The notes beneath the pieces were generated by a model that saw nothing but the letters and a program-made list of their open reading frames with translations, did not search any database and was not told the DNA's origin. A DNA stretch of 48,196 nucleotides, from assembly GCA_009602725.1 (NCBI GenBank), contig WELB01000329.1, positions 1-48,196 on the forward strand. Reading direction: 5' to 3'. Positions 22,725 through 31,880 of this stretch are shown piece after piece; the stretch's first letter is position 1, and the number at the start of each line of letters is the position of its first letter. Both the position numbers and the translations under genes were made by a program. Source of the stretch: Spirogloea muscicola. Lineage: Eukaryota; Streptophyta; Zygnematophyceae; Spirogloeales; Spirogloeaceae.

Positions 22725-22992
22725 ATGGGCGCCAGCACAGCGCGCGCAGGAGCAGTCGTCGTCGTCGCCGCCGCCGCCGCAGCGGCAGCGGCTTCTGGGC
22801 GCATGTCGCACAGGCGGCGCAGGGCAGCGGCCATGCAGGCTGGGGCCCCGAGCTCGAGACCGAGCTGCTGCGGCAACAATGAAGACTGGCCACCCAGTAA
22901 CAGCAAGGCGGAATGGAAAGTGTGCTATATCCAGCATCTCGTCATCAGTTTCCCTCGGAACGAGGCCGCTGCAGGCCGAGCTGCCCGGCGCC
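22725..22992. promoter_or_regulatory. Candidate bidirectional promoter, Pol lambda / 2H protein
   Basis: The two chosen start codons are 268 bp apart and divergent, so this GC-rich stretch must contain both 5' UTRs and core promoters. No TATA box is evident. Both strands keep open reading frames through it, so either start could lie further upstream; that is the main uncertainty. Confidence 0.45.
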
Positions 22993-23791
22993 ATGGCCGC
23001 CTCCCGCGCCGCCGCCGGCCCCCTCCTCCCCCTCCTCGCCGTCGCCGCCCCGGCGGCGCTGGCCTCGCCCGCCGGCGCCCGCTTCCCGCCGCCGCGCCCC
23101 TTCATCAACGTCTCCGGCAGGACGTTCGGCGTCGGCGGCTCGCTCTTCGCCGGCCGCGCCGTGCCGTTCGTGAAGCACGAGGACGGCCTGCCCTTCGGCA
23201 GCTACCTCACGCTCAGCCTCGACTTCGAGCCCGCGCTGGACCTATTCCGGCGGCTCAACGTCACGCAGGGGCCGCTGCTCAGCCGCGGCGAAGCCCACGT
23301 GACGGTCATCAGCCCGGTGGAGTACCAGGTGCTCGCGCCGCTCGTCAACATCTCGGAGATCACCACCATCGCGCTCAAGCACAAGATCCAGCGCGCCGCT
23401 ATGCCGCCCATCTGCGTCGGCCGAGCTTCCAAGACCACGGTCGACAACGGCTCGTCAGTCTTCCAGGACGTGTACTTCGTCAAGATCCACACCGGCAAGA
23501 CCCTCGAGAACATCCGTTATGATGTTCAGCAGCTTTTCATCAGGCGGGGAGGGAACGGCGCGCTCCTCCTACCGACAGTTCCTGCCGCACATTACCATCG
23601 GCTTCCTGCACGACGACCTCTTTATAGAGGACGGCATCTATAAGGGCGACAACTCCTGTTGGGCCGACGACCACATTCTCAAGAACAAGTGGTTGCATCC
23701 AAAAGCCGGTGGCTGGCGTTGGCGAACCGGAAGCCTGCCGGGAGGTCTGAGCGAGAACGCACCACCAAAGGAGAGAAGAACCACTAAGTAA
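22993..23791 (+). CDS. Predicted secreted 2H-phosphoesterase-like protein, with an apparent frameshift
   Basis: Intronless as modelled. The N-terminus is a typical signal peptide (LLPLLAVAAPAALASPAGA, about residues 10-28), pointing to the secretory pathway. Two H-x-T motifs, AHVTVISP at about residue 102 and PHITIGF at about residue 201, roughly 100 residues apart, are the hallmark of the 2H phosphoesterase superfamily, whose members hydrolyse 2'-5' or cyclic phosphodiester bonds in RNA and nucleotides. The second motif is in the +1 frame: the switch falls at about 23543-23551 in a G-rich run (ggcggggaggg). The RGGEG sense continues across the switch, so a one-base assembly or real indel is likely. 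Stop at 23789-23791. Substrate unknown. Divergent partner of Pol lambda. Confidence 0.65.
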
Positions 23792-25118
23792 AGCCAGGAC
23801 TCAACTCAGTTGGGCTCCGACAGCTCTGATCCTGTACTGGAGGTTGGACGGAGCCTGCAGACGGAGAAGCCACCTAAGCCCAACCAAGCAGCACTCGTCT
23901 GACATGGAGGTGCAGGCGAAGGCTTGTTGTCCACTTGGAGGCACAGCGATAGCATGCTGTCCTCTTTGGACTAGCCGGCGGAGGATCTGGGCACTGGTCT
24001 ACCCACCAGACTTGACTGCCATCTGATGTGAATGTTTTTCGTTTGAAGTAGCAGAGCAGCTCCTGCCATACTTGCCAAGTCATGGCGCAGATACGATGGA
24101 GAGGTGAAGGGGAAATGAGGGTCGGTGGCCTGCTTGTGTCTCCTGGCCTGTATCCGTGCTATTCTTGTCGCCTTTGTGACTAACTTCACGGCGCCGCAAG
24201 AGCTGGCAAGCTGGATAATCAATGTCGATTGATCTGCCAGTGATAGCTAGGATCTGTAGGCCAGGAGCTGCCAGACACAGCACGAGGTGGATGTTGCAAT
24301 GGTGACTTTGCCAATCTGAAGCCATTCACATTTGGCTTCACCAAAAAGGACACCAACCACCATTGACATGACGCAGTCAACCATTGCCCCAGACCGGTAC
24401 CTGCTCGTTTTTGTGAGCGCAGCAGAGCATGTGTTTCCAGCTCGAGCGTATAATGAAGGCCCACCTTGCAACCACAATGAGGTGCTGGTGAGGCACATAA
24501 GGGAGGCCGTGTCCAGAGAGCCTACAATGAGCCACGTGATGCTTTGTAAGATGGGCAGCGCTCGCAGCCGCGCTAGCGTGATCGAAGGTGCTCATCTCTG
24601 GCCGTCCTCGTGGCACCGAGAAGTTGACGCCAGTAAGAAAGCCGCCATGTGCACTGCGCCAAGCTATGGTGTCGTCTGTGTCTCCCGTATATTATGGATT
24701 ATGACGGAATATCTGATGACCTACACTCTTCAATTGGCTTCTGATCCTGGCAGTCACAATTACCAATAGGCACCGTACAACGAGAAGTCGAACTACCGCG
24801 CGCATGTCCTCATCTACTATCAGTAGTTCCAATGTGCTTGGCTTCTGTGACCCCCTCGCTATGTCATGACACAAGTGGCTCAGCCTGCGCCAATTGCTGC
24901 TCATATGAGCAGGTGGAAGCTGCATCTTACCTTGTGAGTCCCTTTTGTCTTTCTTTGATCTCGTCTTCACAGTTTCTATTACCTTTGGGGCCCATACACG
25001 ACCTTCTATATGTGCCAACATCGTTCAGCACTGCCCTCCAAGAGCTGCTCTATGCCAATTGAAGCACAGCACCGCCATGGCTCAGAGCCAAGTAAAGCCC
25101 TCGCTGCCTGCAGAGGCT
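23792..25118 (-). other. Intergenic region with a possible unrecognised minus-strand gene
   Basis: No family recognised. Minus-strand frames at about 24620-24240 keep a plausible composition, including a hydrophobic stretch MVDCVMSMVVGVLFG (about 24381-24337) and NFSVPRGRPEMSTF just upstream; 24222-23971 adds another open stretch with intron-like gaps. This could be a small multi-exon membrane-protein gene ending near 23.9 kb, or chance. The downstream end of the M20 gene (stop 25119) faces it. I see no LINE-like tail here, which is unusual for intergenic DNA in this window. Confidence 0.25.
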
Positions 25119-26989
25119 CTATGATTCCGGGCCTGCAGCAAGGCCGCCAGCCTCGAGGAAGCGCAGCGCGAGGGAAGCATGCAATGCGGCGCCCAGAGGT
25201 AGGACGCCCTCGTCAAGCTGGAAGCGTGGTGTGTGCACCTGGTGCACCGAGCCCAGCGTGGCGTTGCGAATACCCAGAGTCAGCATGCACCCTGGCACAT
25301 GCTCTTGGAAGAATGAGAAGTCTTCTGCACCCATCACCGGCGTCTGCACCTTCACAGCCGCCTCGCCCACCAGCCTGTCAGCAGGCCAGCATTGCAAAAT
25401 CAGTGCTGCGGACCAGGATGTCAAACACAGTCTGGGCTCCATTCAGGTCCAAGAGCGGCAGCTCACTCTGCAGCAACGTCGCGGGCGAAGCGGTACGCAG
25501 TGTCGTCGTTCACTGTTGGTGGGTACGGCACCATGAGATCCTCGTGAAAGTCCAGTGTCGCATTGCACCTGTGCACCCGCGCCTGTCCCTCCACCACCTC
25601 CTGGATGCGTCGCTTGAGCTCAGCATGCCCGCTCTTGGTGAAGGAGCGGAATGTGCCCTTGATTGTTGCTGAGTCGGGAATCACGTTGAAGGCCTCGCCG
25701 GCACTCAGCACCGAGACCGTCACAACCTGCATGGAAGCGGCCGCAAACAGCGTGTCAGCTGCGACAACACATCCTACAAGCTGACTCTGTAGAATTCGCC
25801 CTGCTCTCCAGCACTCAAGTGAAGAAGTTGATGGGAAGCAGAGCATTGCTTTCACCGATACCTGGGAGTCGAGCGGGTCGGTCTCCCTCGATACGAGCCC
25901 CTGAAGGCTGACGGTGGCCATGGCTGCAGCAAGCACTGGGTCCACAGTCTTGTGAGGCATCGCTCCGTGACCGCCGACGCCCTTCACGAGGATGAAGGCC
26001 AGAGACGTGCAATGTGTCAAGGCAGCCTGTCAGTGGCCTGGGCGCTTGACTGCAGGTGAACATCTTTGATTGCGGGAGAGCCGTTGAGCTTGAGTTGCTG
26101 CAAGAGCGAGAGCGCACTTGGATAGTGGCCTCGAAGCTGCCGGCCGCTGCAAGCATGGTGCCGGGGCGGGACCCGACGATGCCGCTGTCGTCATGGACCC
26201 AAACGTGCATGGCGAAGATGGCCTGCGCATCTCCGAGCGCGCCCTCGTCGACCATGCGCTTGCCGCCGGCGCCGCCCTCCTCGGCCGGCTGGAAGATCAG
26301 GCTCACAGTGCCCTGCCGAGGCCAGGGGCAGAGGCTCAGCCGACAGGGCAGTGAGCACTGCCTTGCTCTGCTTTGTCTTGCTTAATCCACTCAGTGCTTA
26401 TCTAAAGAAGAAGTACTGAGTCAGGGAGGAGAGGGATTCGAATCCTTGACCTCTGGTGGTGCAGACCTGCAGCTCGGCCTCGCGCTCCTTGAGGAGCTTG
26501 GCGGCGCCCAGCAGCATGGCGACGTGGGAGTCGTGGCCGCAGGCGTGCATCTTGCCCGCCACCATGCTCGCGTGCTCCCACTCCACCGCCTCCTGGATGG
26601 GCAGCGCGTCCATGTCCGCGCGCAGCGCCACGTGCGGCCGCCCGCCGGTGCCCAGCGTCGCGACCACGCCGGTAACGGCCACGGGGTGGCGGAACGGGAC
26701 GCCGAGGGCGCGCAGCTCGCGCCGAACCAGCGCGCTCGTCTCCACCTCCTCGTACAGCAGCTCCGGGCGCTGCCGCGGCAGCCGCGCGCCGCCACGGCCG
26801 GTGTCAGGGCCCGGCAGCGCGACGCTGCCTCGCGGGCGGAGGCGCTGGCCCTCGCGCCGCGAACCTCGTGGATCTCGCGGCGCAGGTCACGGATCCAGAG
26901 CGCCACGTCGGGCTCCCNTCGGCGGCGAGAGCCACGGCCGCGCGGAGCGCCGCAGCGACGGCGGCGGCGTGGGCGGGCGGCTGCGCCAT
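25119..26989 (-). CDS. M20D amidohydrolase, IAA-amino-acid hydrolase (ILR1)-like (6 exons)
   Basis: In plants these metallo-amidohydrolases release indole-acetic acid or jasmonate from amino-acid conjugates; algal substrates are uncertain. Exons: 26865-26989, 26467-26769, 26118-26312, 25862-25981, 25467-25726, 25119-25374; about 419 aa, plant ILR1-like proteins being about 440. Signs in order: [58 protein letters not shown] (metal ligands Cys and His), [13 protein letters not shown] (Glu pair), [23 protein letters not shown] (dimer-domain His), [37 protein letters not shown], and the last ligand His in VHTPRF. An N at 26918 in exon 1 leaves the exon one base short of frame, so the gap hides at least two bases there. 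No signal peptide or ER-retention signal is visible, unlike most plant homologues. The exon 3/4 acceptor is the least certain. Confidence 0.9.
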
Positions 26990-27269
26990 CGGAGGAGCTG
27001 CAGGCGGCTCCGGGCAGGAGGTGTGAAGGTAGCCTGCTCTTGCTTGTGCGGCCTTCTTTGGCCGGCCTTTCATGGTCATTGGCCCCTTGGTTGCCCGCCC
27101 ATTTCCTCGGCAGTTGGCCCCCCGAGAACCCACACTTCGCGTTGTGCAGCCCCGGTGTTTGCCCTCCCCTTGCCCTTCGCATCGTTTGCCCTTGCAGGAA
27201 CCGTGACTTAGCTCGGCTTGGCCTCCCTCCCAACTCGTGCCCCCAGGCAGGTACGTCATCACCGCTGAA
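26990..27269. promoter_or_regulatory. 5' flank of the M20 amidohydrolase gene
   Basis: GC-rich upstream region on the minus-strand gene's 5' side. A candidate promoter by position only; no TATA box or other motif recognised. It ends where a LINE-like copy begins. Confidence 0.3.
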
Positions 27270-27735
27270 CCCTGGACACGGCCGGGGTACGACATGACAT
27301 GGCGTAAGGACCCACGTGCCTAGGTCGCATGTGGTTATCGCGGCGCGTATGAAGGCCCAGAGTCGCACTACATTGCTGGCTCCGCAGTAGGTAATGCGGA
27401 GCAGACGCAGTTGCAGTAACGCTTCGGCTACCCCAGCTGTGATCACCTTCTACCAGCTGCAGTCGACATCCATGGTTGCCCAGGGCCTCACCTCGCCGGA
27501 GAGCTTTGCCAACCTAGCATATGCACGTTTGGAGGATGTGCACCAGGCAGCCCGGATGGGCTTGTTGCCAGCGCCTGTCGTCTTGCGGCGCCGCATATCA
27601 GTCTGTCTGCAACGGGCTCAGGCTCATGCTCGGCACTAGAAAGTTGGGCGAGCTCTAAATGACGGCGGGGGGCCTTTAGAAGAAAGTGCTCGCCCATAGA
27701 GAAGAGAGGCTGGCAAAGCCAGCTTAAAAAGAATC
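27270..27735. repeat. LINE-like copy 5 (plus) abutting a minus-strand 3' end
   Basis: The plus strand at 27270-27640 keeps remnants of the nuclease-like block (EGPESHYIAGSAVGNAEQ at about 27349-27403 and PAAVDIHG) and the next block ARMGLLPAPVVLRRRISVCLQ, RAQAHARH. All frames are broken. 27660-27735 is the reverse-complemented family 3' end (aagtgctcgcccatagaga, then a ggctggcaaagccagc stem). The two halves therefore have opposite orientations. Confidence 0.6.
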
Positions 27736-27817
27736 TTCTGGCTTTGGACAATATCCAAAGCCAAAAGAAAAGGTGCCGAAAAAGGACAACAAAGCACGAG
27801 ACGATGCAGAGGGAAGT

Positions 27818-28411
27818 TCAGTACCCGCGAGTGAGCAACAATAAGTCAGAGTAAGTCGCTGCAGGGAACGAGGCATTCCGCCGACACCCAGAGGCAGCAG
27901 CCATAGCACGGCCTGCTCGCGTGTGGACGGCGTAGGCTAGGGAGCGTTGGAACGAGACCGCCAGGCGCATGCGGAATACCGGGGCGAGCGAACCGGCGGC
28001 GTTGAAGCCGGGCATCGCCTCTGGCAGACCCGGCCGCCGGTCAATGGCCTGACAGGAAAGCCGCTGGAGGAAATCCAGCCAGCGGCTGCCGAAAGCCCCG
28101 TGTACATATATCGCCATGGCCGCAAATTCATCACCAACAGGGTGATCGGCGTACTTGCGCTCCTTGCCCCGGGCCGCCGGGCCGACCGCGTGCCCTGCAG
28201 TCGACGCCGATCTGGTAATACTGGCGGAGTCGACGCAGTCAGTTGTCACCACATCGGCGTTGATGCGAGGACCGCCGCCGGGCAGGATGGCGATCAGGTC
28301 GGCGCGTCGGGTATGTAGCTGGCCGTCCGCACCCAGCTGGATGGGCACTATTGAGGAATTTTCCACGGCCACATTGAAGCCCGCCTCCATGAATACCTCC
28401 CTGCATGCCAT
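27818..28411 (-). repeat. LINE-like element C-terminal coding end, open frame (copy 6)
   Basis: An uninterrupted 197-codon minus-strand frame ending in YSDLLLLTRGY-stop at 27818-27820. It is the cleanest copy of the family's terminal region: EAGFNVAVENSSIVPIQLG; RRADLIAILPGGGPRINADVV with the conserved Asp residues; GHAVGPAARGKERKYADHP; GDEFAAMAIYVHG; VFRMRLAVSFQRSLAYAV; RAGRAMAAASG. The E...D...DVV...K-x-x-x-Y order is what one expects of a restriction-like (PD-(D/E)XK) endonuclease domain at the C-terminus of a retroelement protein, though not proven. The intact frame suggests recent insertion. The 5' part, including any reverse transcriptase, is missing. Confidence 0.7.
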
Positions 28412-29121
28412 CTCGCAGGAGGTCGTTCAGGTCACGGTCGGATTGCCGAGCATCTGCATCAGGACTTTGACGTGCTGATGCATGGCTACTGCGCAGGTCG
28501 ATTATGCTGCCATGAAGATCTGCTTGCCCTCATACTTGGCCGCTTTGGCCCAGCAGTCACTCCACACACCCTTCCTCCTCGAGGCCCCCCTCCAGTGGGC
28601 CACTGCTCTTTCCGTGGTTGCTCTCGCCGCTCTTACGAGCCACCTCCTTCCCCTCCTGGCCAACTTGGCTTGGCCGGCCAAGCTCTGAGACACCTTTTCT
28701 GGCCCCTTCGGACCTTGTCTAGTCTTTTCGGGCTGGCTGTTCACAGCCCTTGCCCCCCTTTGGGAGAGCCACATTCTATCGCTACAGGAAGTCAGATGCA
28801 ACACGTAGAAAAAGCTCTTCCATTGCAAGGCCATGGCTGTGAGAGGCCAGCCCCGTTAGCCAGCTGTAACGGGGCAATGCTCATTGCCCCGTTACCAAGA
28901 CTATTAGAAGGCTCGAAATTGGCCTCCCCTTTCAACTTCATGCGCACCGCGCCGCCTTCCTCGGCGAGCCCGAAGGAAGTGAACCAGACGTGACGGCCGC
29001 CGTCGGGCTAACGGCGTCGCCAGCCGCCGTCATCGCCTGGAGCGCGCCTGCAGCTCGACCCCAGTGCATGGTCCCCCCCCCACGCGTCAGTTGGCGGCCC
29101 TCCGCATTCGTCCCTGCGGCA
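28412..29121. repeat. Intergenic repeats before the F-box gene
   Basis: 28690-28790 is a plus-strand family 3' end (ggccccttcggaccttgt, stem-loop ggctggctgttcacagcc at about 28732-28749, then cccctttgggagagccaca). 28800-28855 is a minus-strand one. 28866-28895 is a perfect palindrome (separate entry). 28915-28965 is the dispersed 'ttggcctcccctttcaa...catgcgcaccgcg' box. 28970-29121 is GC-rich and probably the 5' region of the F-box gene. Confidence 0.5.
28866..28895. repeat. 14-bp perfect inverted repeat, 2-base loop
   Basis: Arms gtaacggggcaatg (28866-28879) and cattgccccgttac (28882-28895) are exact reverse complements. It lies between a minus-strand retroelement stem-loop and the dispersed box. 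Could be a terminal hairpin of an unrecognised element; no function assigned. Confidence 0.85.
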
Positions 29122-31101
29122 ATGGCTCCGCGCCGACCCCGCCGCCCGAGAGGGCCCGCCACCATCGACAGCCTGCCGGACGAGTGCTTGTCGCCGGTGC
29201 TGGCGCGCGCGGCCGCCAGGCCCAACGTCCCACCGGCCTGGACCGCCATCATGTCTGTCTGCCGCCGGTGGCGACGCCTGGCCAAAGCTCAAGCCATCAC
29301 GGAGATCTGTATTCGGACCGGCTGAGTCGTGCTCACGGCCAGGGCCTGCTGGCGGTGCTGGCACTGGCTGCCACCTATCCTGCGCTTACGCGCCTCGACC
29401 TTCAGCTTGACTGTGTGCCACGCAAGGAGCTGCACCGTCTGTCGGCCATCTCAACACTCACTGATTTGCGAGTCGAGCTGACTGAGTGGGATAGTACCGA
29501 GATCGATGACGAGGATCTGCATCGCACCTTTCCGGAACCTTGCCATGCTCAGTAACATATTGCGAGCCCTCACATTACATAGCACTGCAACGTCTTCCCC
29601 AATGTTGACATCGCAGTCTTCACAGCGCTCGAGTCCCGCACATTGATTAATGCGCTAGCTGATGGTATGTGTCTCATTCTTACATAAGCTGCCCAACTTC
29701 CTGTTGCGTGCTGTTACTGGCGCACTGGCTAGTATGTCTTAGTCTAACTTCTACCTAAGTCAGTCCTGATAAACTGCTGAGTCTGATCACCACCGCTGAT
29801 GCAGATACAGATATACACCGCATCGCTGCTGCCTGCCGGACCCTGACAGAGCTTCATTTGCGGCTCTCCCTTCGGTCGGCCGGTATCTCTGATACTGGCT
29901 TGATGTTGATTGCTACAAATTTGACCAAGCTTCGCATACTCGACATCAAGAGCCGCCAGAGCCATCACAGACAGTGGCGTCGGGCTATTGGCCTCGAGTT
30001 GCCCCAGCTGCTACAGGACATTAGCCTGCACATGTGCCCCAATCTCTCTGTACAATATGTTCACTTGGCGATTGTAGCGTGCTCTGAGCTGGGGTTACTG
30101 AGTGTCTCGTAGCAGCTTTGTTTCTGTTACTTAGCGCTTCCCCTGGCCCCCTTCTCGTACTCTGTTCATTCTTTTTCGGGCTGGTTGTTCCAGCCCCTAT
30201 TCTCAATGGGCGAGCACTTTCTTCCTCTGAGCTGAGGAGGATGAGTTCTTTCTTACAAACTCGGAGAGACGGAGATCTCCGCTTCCCGCAGGCTGCAAAT
30301 CAATACTTCTCGCAGTTGGAAATGGTGGAGCTTTTCCTGCCTGATGATGCGGGTGTCATCATTGTTACCCTGGCTTCTTCCCGCTTGCGACGACGTGAAA
30401 TACGTGTGTTCGCTGTGATAAACCGACCTCTGGATGTCAGCAGGCTGGACTTGGAGAACTGTCCAGCTATGCCCGCCCAAGTGTCCTTGACCCTTGCGGG
30501 CTTCTACATCAAAATCACATCCTTTGCGGCGTTCTTACTTAAAGCATCCCTGGTGGAGAACTTGAGCTTGCAACATTGCGAATTGGCTGGTGCTACGCGA
30601 GACCTACTATCGCTTTCCTTCCCCAAGTGTGTATTCACCGGGTTGACAGTCGACTTATGGGAATTCGGGGCATGGTGCCCCAACCTGACTTTGTTGCTGC
30701 TTGAGCCACCATGTGAAGGAGAGGCCTTGGCTTCATCAATTGCCGGATGCAGCAAGTTGGTATCTTTGAAATTGAAGGGCTACCGTCAGGTGCAATACAG
30801 GCGGCTCCCATGGACCTGTCCTCCACTTCAGTAATTGAAGATTTTGATTTGTGCAGAGGTGGATTTGCAAGACTTGACTGCAATCACAAGGGCGTCCCCG
30901 CAGCTGCAAGAAGTGCAATTGCAAGATTGCAGCACCATGAACAAGAAGGCCCTCCTTGACCTTCTCTCCTCGTGCCCTCAACTTGCTTACATCAAAACTC
31001 TGGGCAGCTCTAAGCTTTCGTCAAAAGTGATAGATTGCTCGGGCTACAAATTGCATGTCCTGCGAGGTCACGTGCATGAGAAAGTGCATCTAGAACTATA
31101 G
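29122..31101 (+). pseudogene. F-box / leucine-rich-repeat protein gene, disrupted
   Basis: F-box/LRR proteins are substrate adaptors of SCF ubiquitin ligases. The ATG at 29122 begins a basic N-terminus and an F-box (IDSLPDECLSPVLARA...WTAIMSVCRRWRRLA, residues about 14-52). Leucine-rich-repeat-like sequence follows: LAATYPALTRLDLQLD, ISTLTDLRVEL, CRTLTELHLRLSLRSAGISD, NLTKLRILDIKS, LVENLSLQHCEL, CPNLTLLLLEPP, CSKLVSLKLKG, SPQLQEVQLQDC, CPQLAYIKTLG. Lesions: the F-box and first LRRs are in different frames (switch near 29300-29325); the segment 29551-29805 does not join cleanly; a retroelement fragment with a target duplication at 30082-30234 brings a stop; an in-frame TAA at 30832-30834 splits the last repeats, with the same frame continuing to a stop at 31099-31101. 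A functional gene with unusual splicing is less likely. Confidence 0.65.
30082..30234 (+). mobile_element. 133-bp LINE-like 3'-end insertion with 10-bp target-site duplication
   Basis: Insertion 30092-30224 is flanked by direct repeats CTCTGAGCTG at 30082-30091 and 30225-30234. It starts at the last codons of the family's protein (gggttactgag = G-Y-stop) and ends after the stem-loop gggctggttgttccagccc and the block ctattctcaatgggcgag. Removing the insert plus one repeat joins the LRR frame exactly (VACSEL followed by RRMSSF), so it entered a coding exon. It matches 15277-15409 without a visible difference, so it is young. There is no poly(A) tail. Confidence 0.85.
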
Positions 31102-31679
31102 TTGGAGAGTGGGGATTAAGTCGGGGGAGAGATTTGGTGAAGTATTCTACATATCGGATCTATCGATGTGAATGTTAGTCTGAGTAATCTAGTTGAGATG
31201 GAACTGCGGCTCAAGCAGAGTCAGGTGCTATGTCATTTTTGTGAGGTGCATAATACTAGCAATGACTGCACAGAGCAGTACCCTGCTTGTGATTTTCATT
31301 GCGTGCGTGCAAATGACCTCTACCAGAAGCACGGATGAAAGTCGTTCAGCTTAAGGCACTTGTACTTGATGTTGAGAGCCTTCAGATAGAGCAAATTATT
31401 GCAGGCTGGCATGATTGTTGCACACAGATGCCTTTGACAGCAATGCAAATATAGAGACCAATTTAGCGAGGATCGGAAGTAGCTCAAACAGCAGAAGAGA
31501 TTAGGCGAGATGGCTGGCTACTCCTTAAGCAAACCCGGATGATAAATCTCGTATAGAGTTGCAGGCTTTCACCAAACAGGATGCCACATCGCGCGCTGCG
31601 AGCAGGTGAGCAGTAGGTCCATGAGGGCACATTCAGACAGGCATGTCAATGAACTATTGGTGTCAACTAGTAGCAAGAA
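31102..31679. other. Intergenic, nothing recognised
   Basis: Downstream of the F-box/LRR gene. Mixed short frames on both strands, no family repeat, no RNA gene found. Confidence 0.5.
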
Positions 31680-31880
31680 TTTGAACTTCGGGCATCAGTT
31701 AGCGACCTCTATGTGCTGACTCGTGGTTACTGAGCGGGTCAGCTTAGCAGCAGGTTATGTACAGTACTCAATGTGCTTGCGTTTGTACTTGGCCACACAG
31801 GCCCTTCATCACTTAACACAGACATTCCAGATTGACAGCAATGGCTGTGAAAAGCCAGCCCAGAGGAATTGACAAAATCT
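31680..31880. repeat. LINE-like ending and tail (copy 7)
   Basis: Plus strand: ASVSDLYVLTRGY-stop at about 31693-31731, then cgggtcagcttagcagcag and the tail block (tgcttgcgtttgtacttgg, ccacacaggcccttcatcac) shared with about 914-985 and 5836-5915. From about 31829 a minus-strand stem-loop (ggctgtgaaaagccagcc at 31844-31861) follows. The TGA just after Y is kept. Confidence 0.65.

Noticed and set aside
22725-23108. Minus-strand open frame extending Pol lambda upstream over the 2H gene
   Set aside because: Overlaps the 2H coding start antisense, with no conserved polymerase or BRCT sequence; GC-rich low complexity.
23519-23546. A 28-base GT...AG segment that could be read as a mini-intron in the 2H gene
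   Set aside because: Far shorter than the other introns modelled here, and removing it deletes conserved-looking residues; a one-base indel explains the frames better. Similar 26-34-base candidates in the F-box gene were rejected for the same reason.
26410-26466. tRNA-like B box (ggattcgaatcc) in an intron of the M20 gene
   Set aside because: No matching A box, anticodon stem or acceptor stem can be folded on either strand around it.
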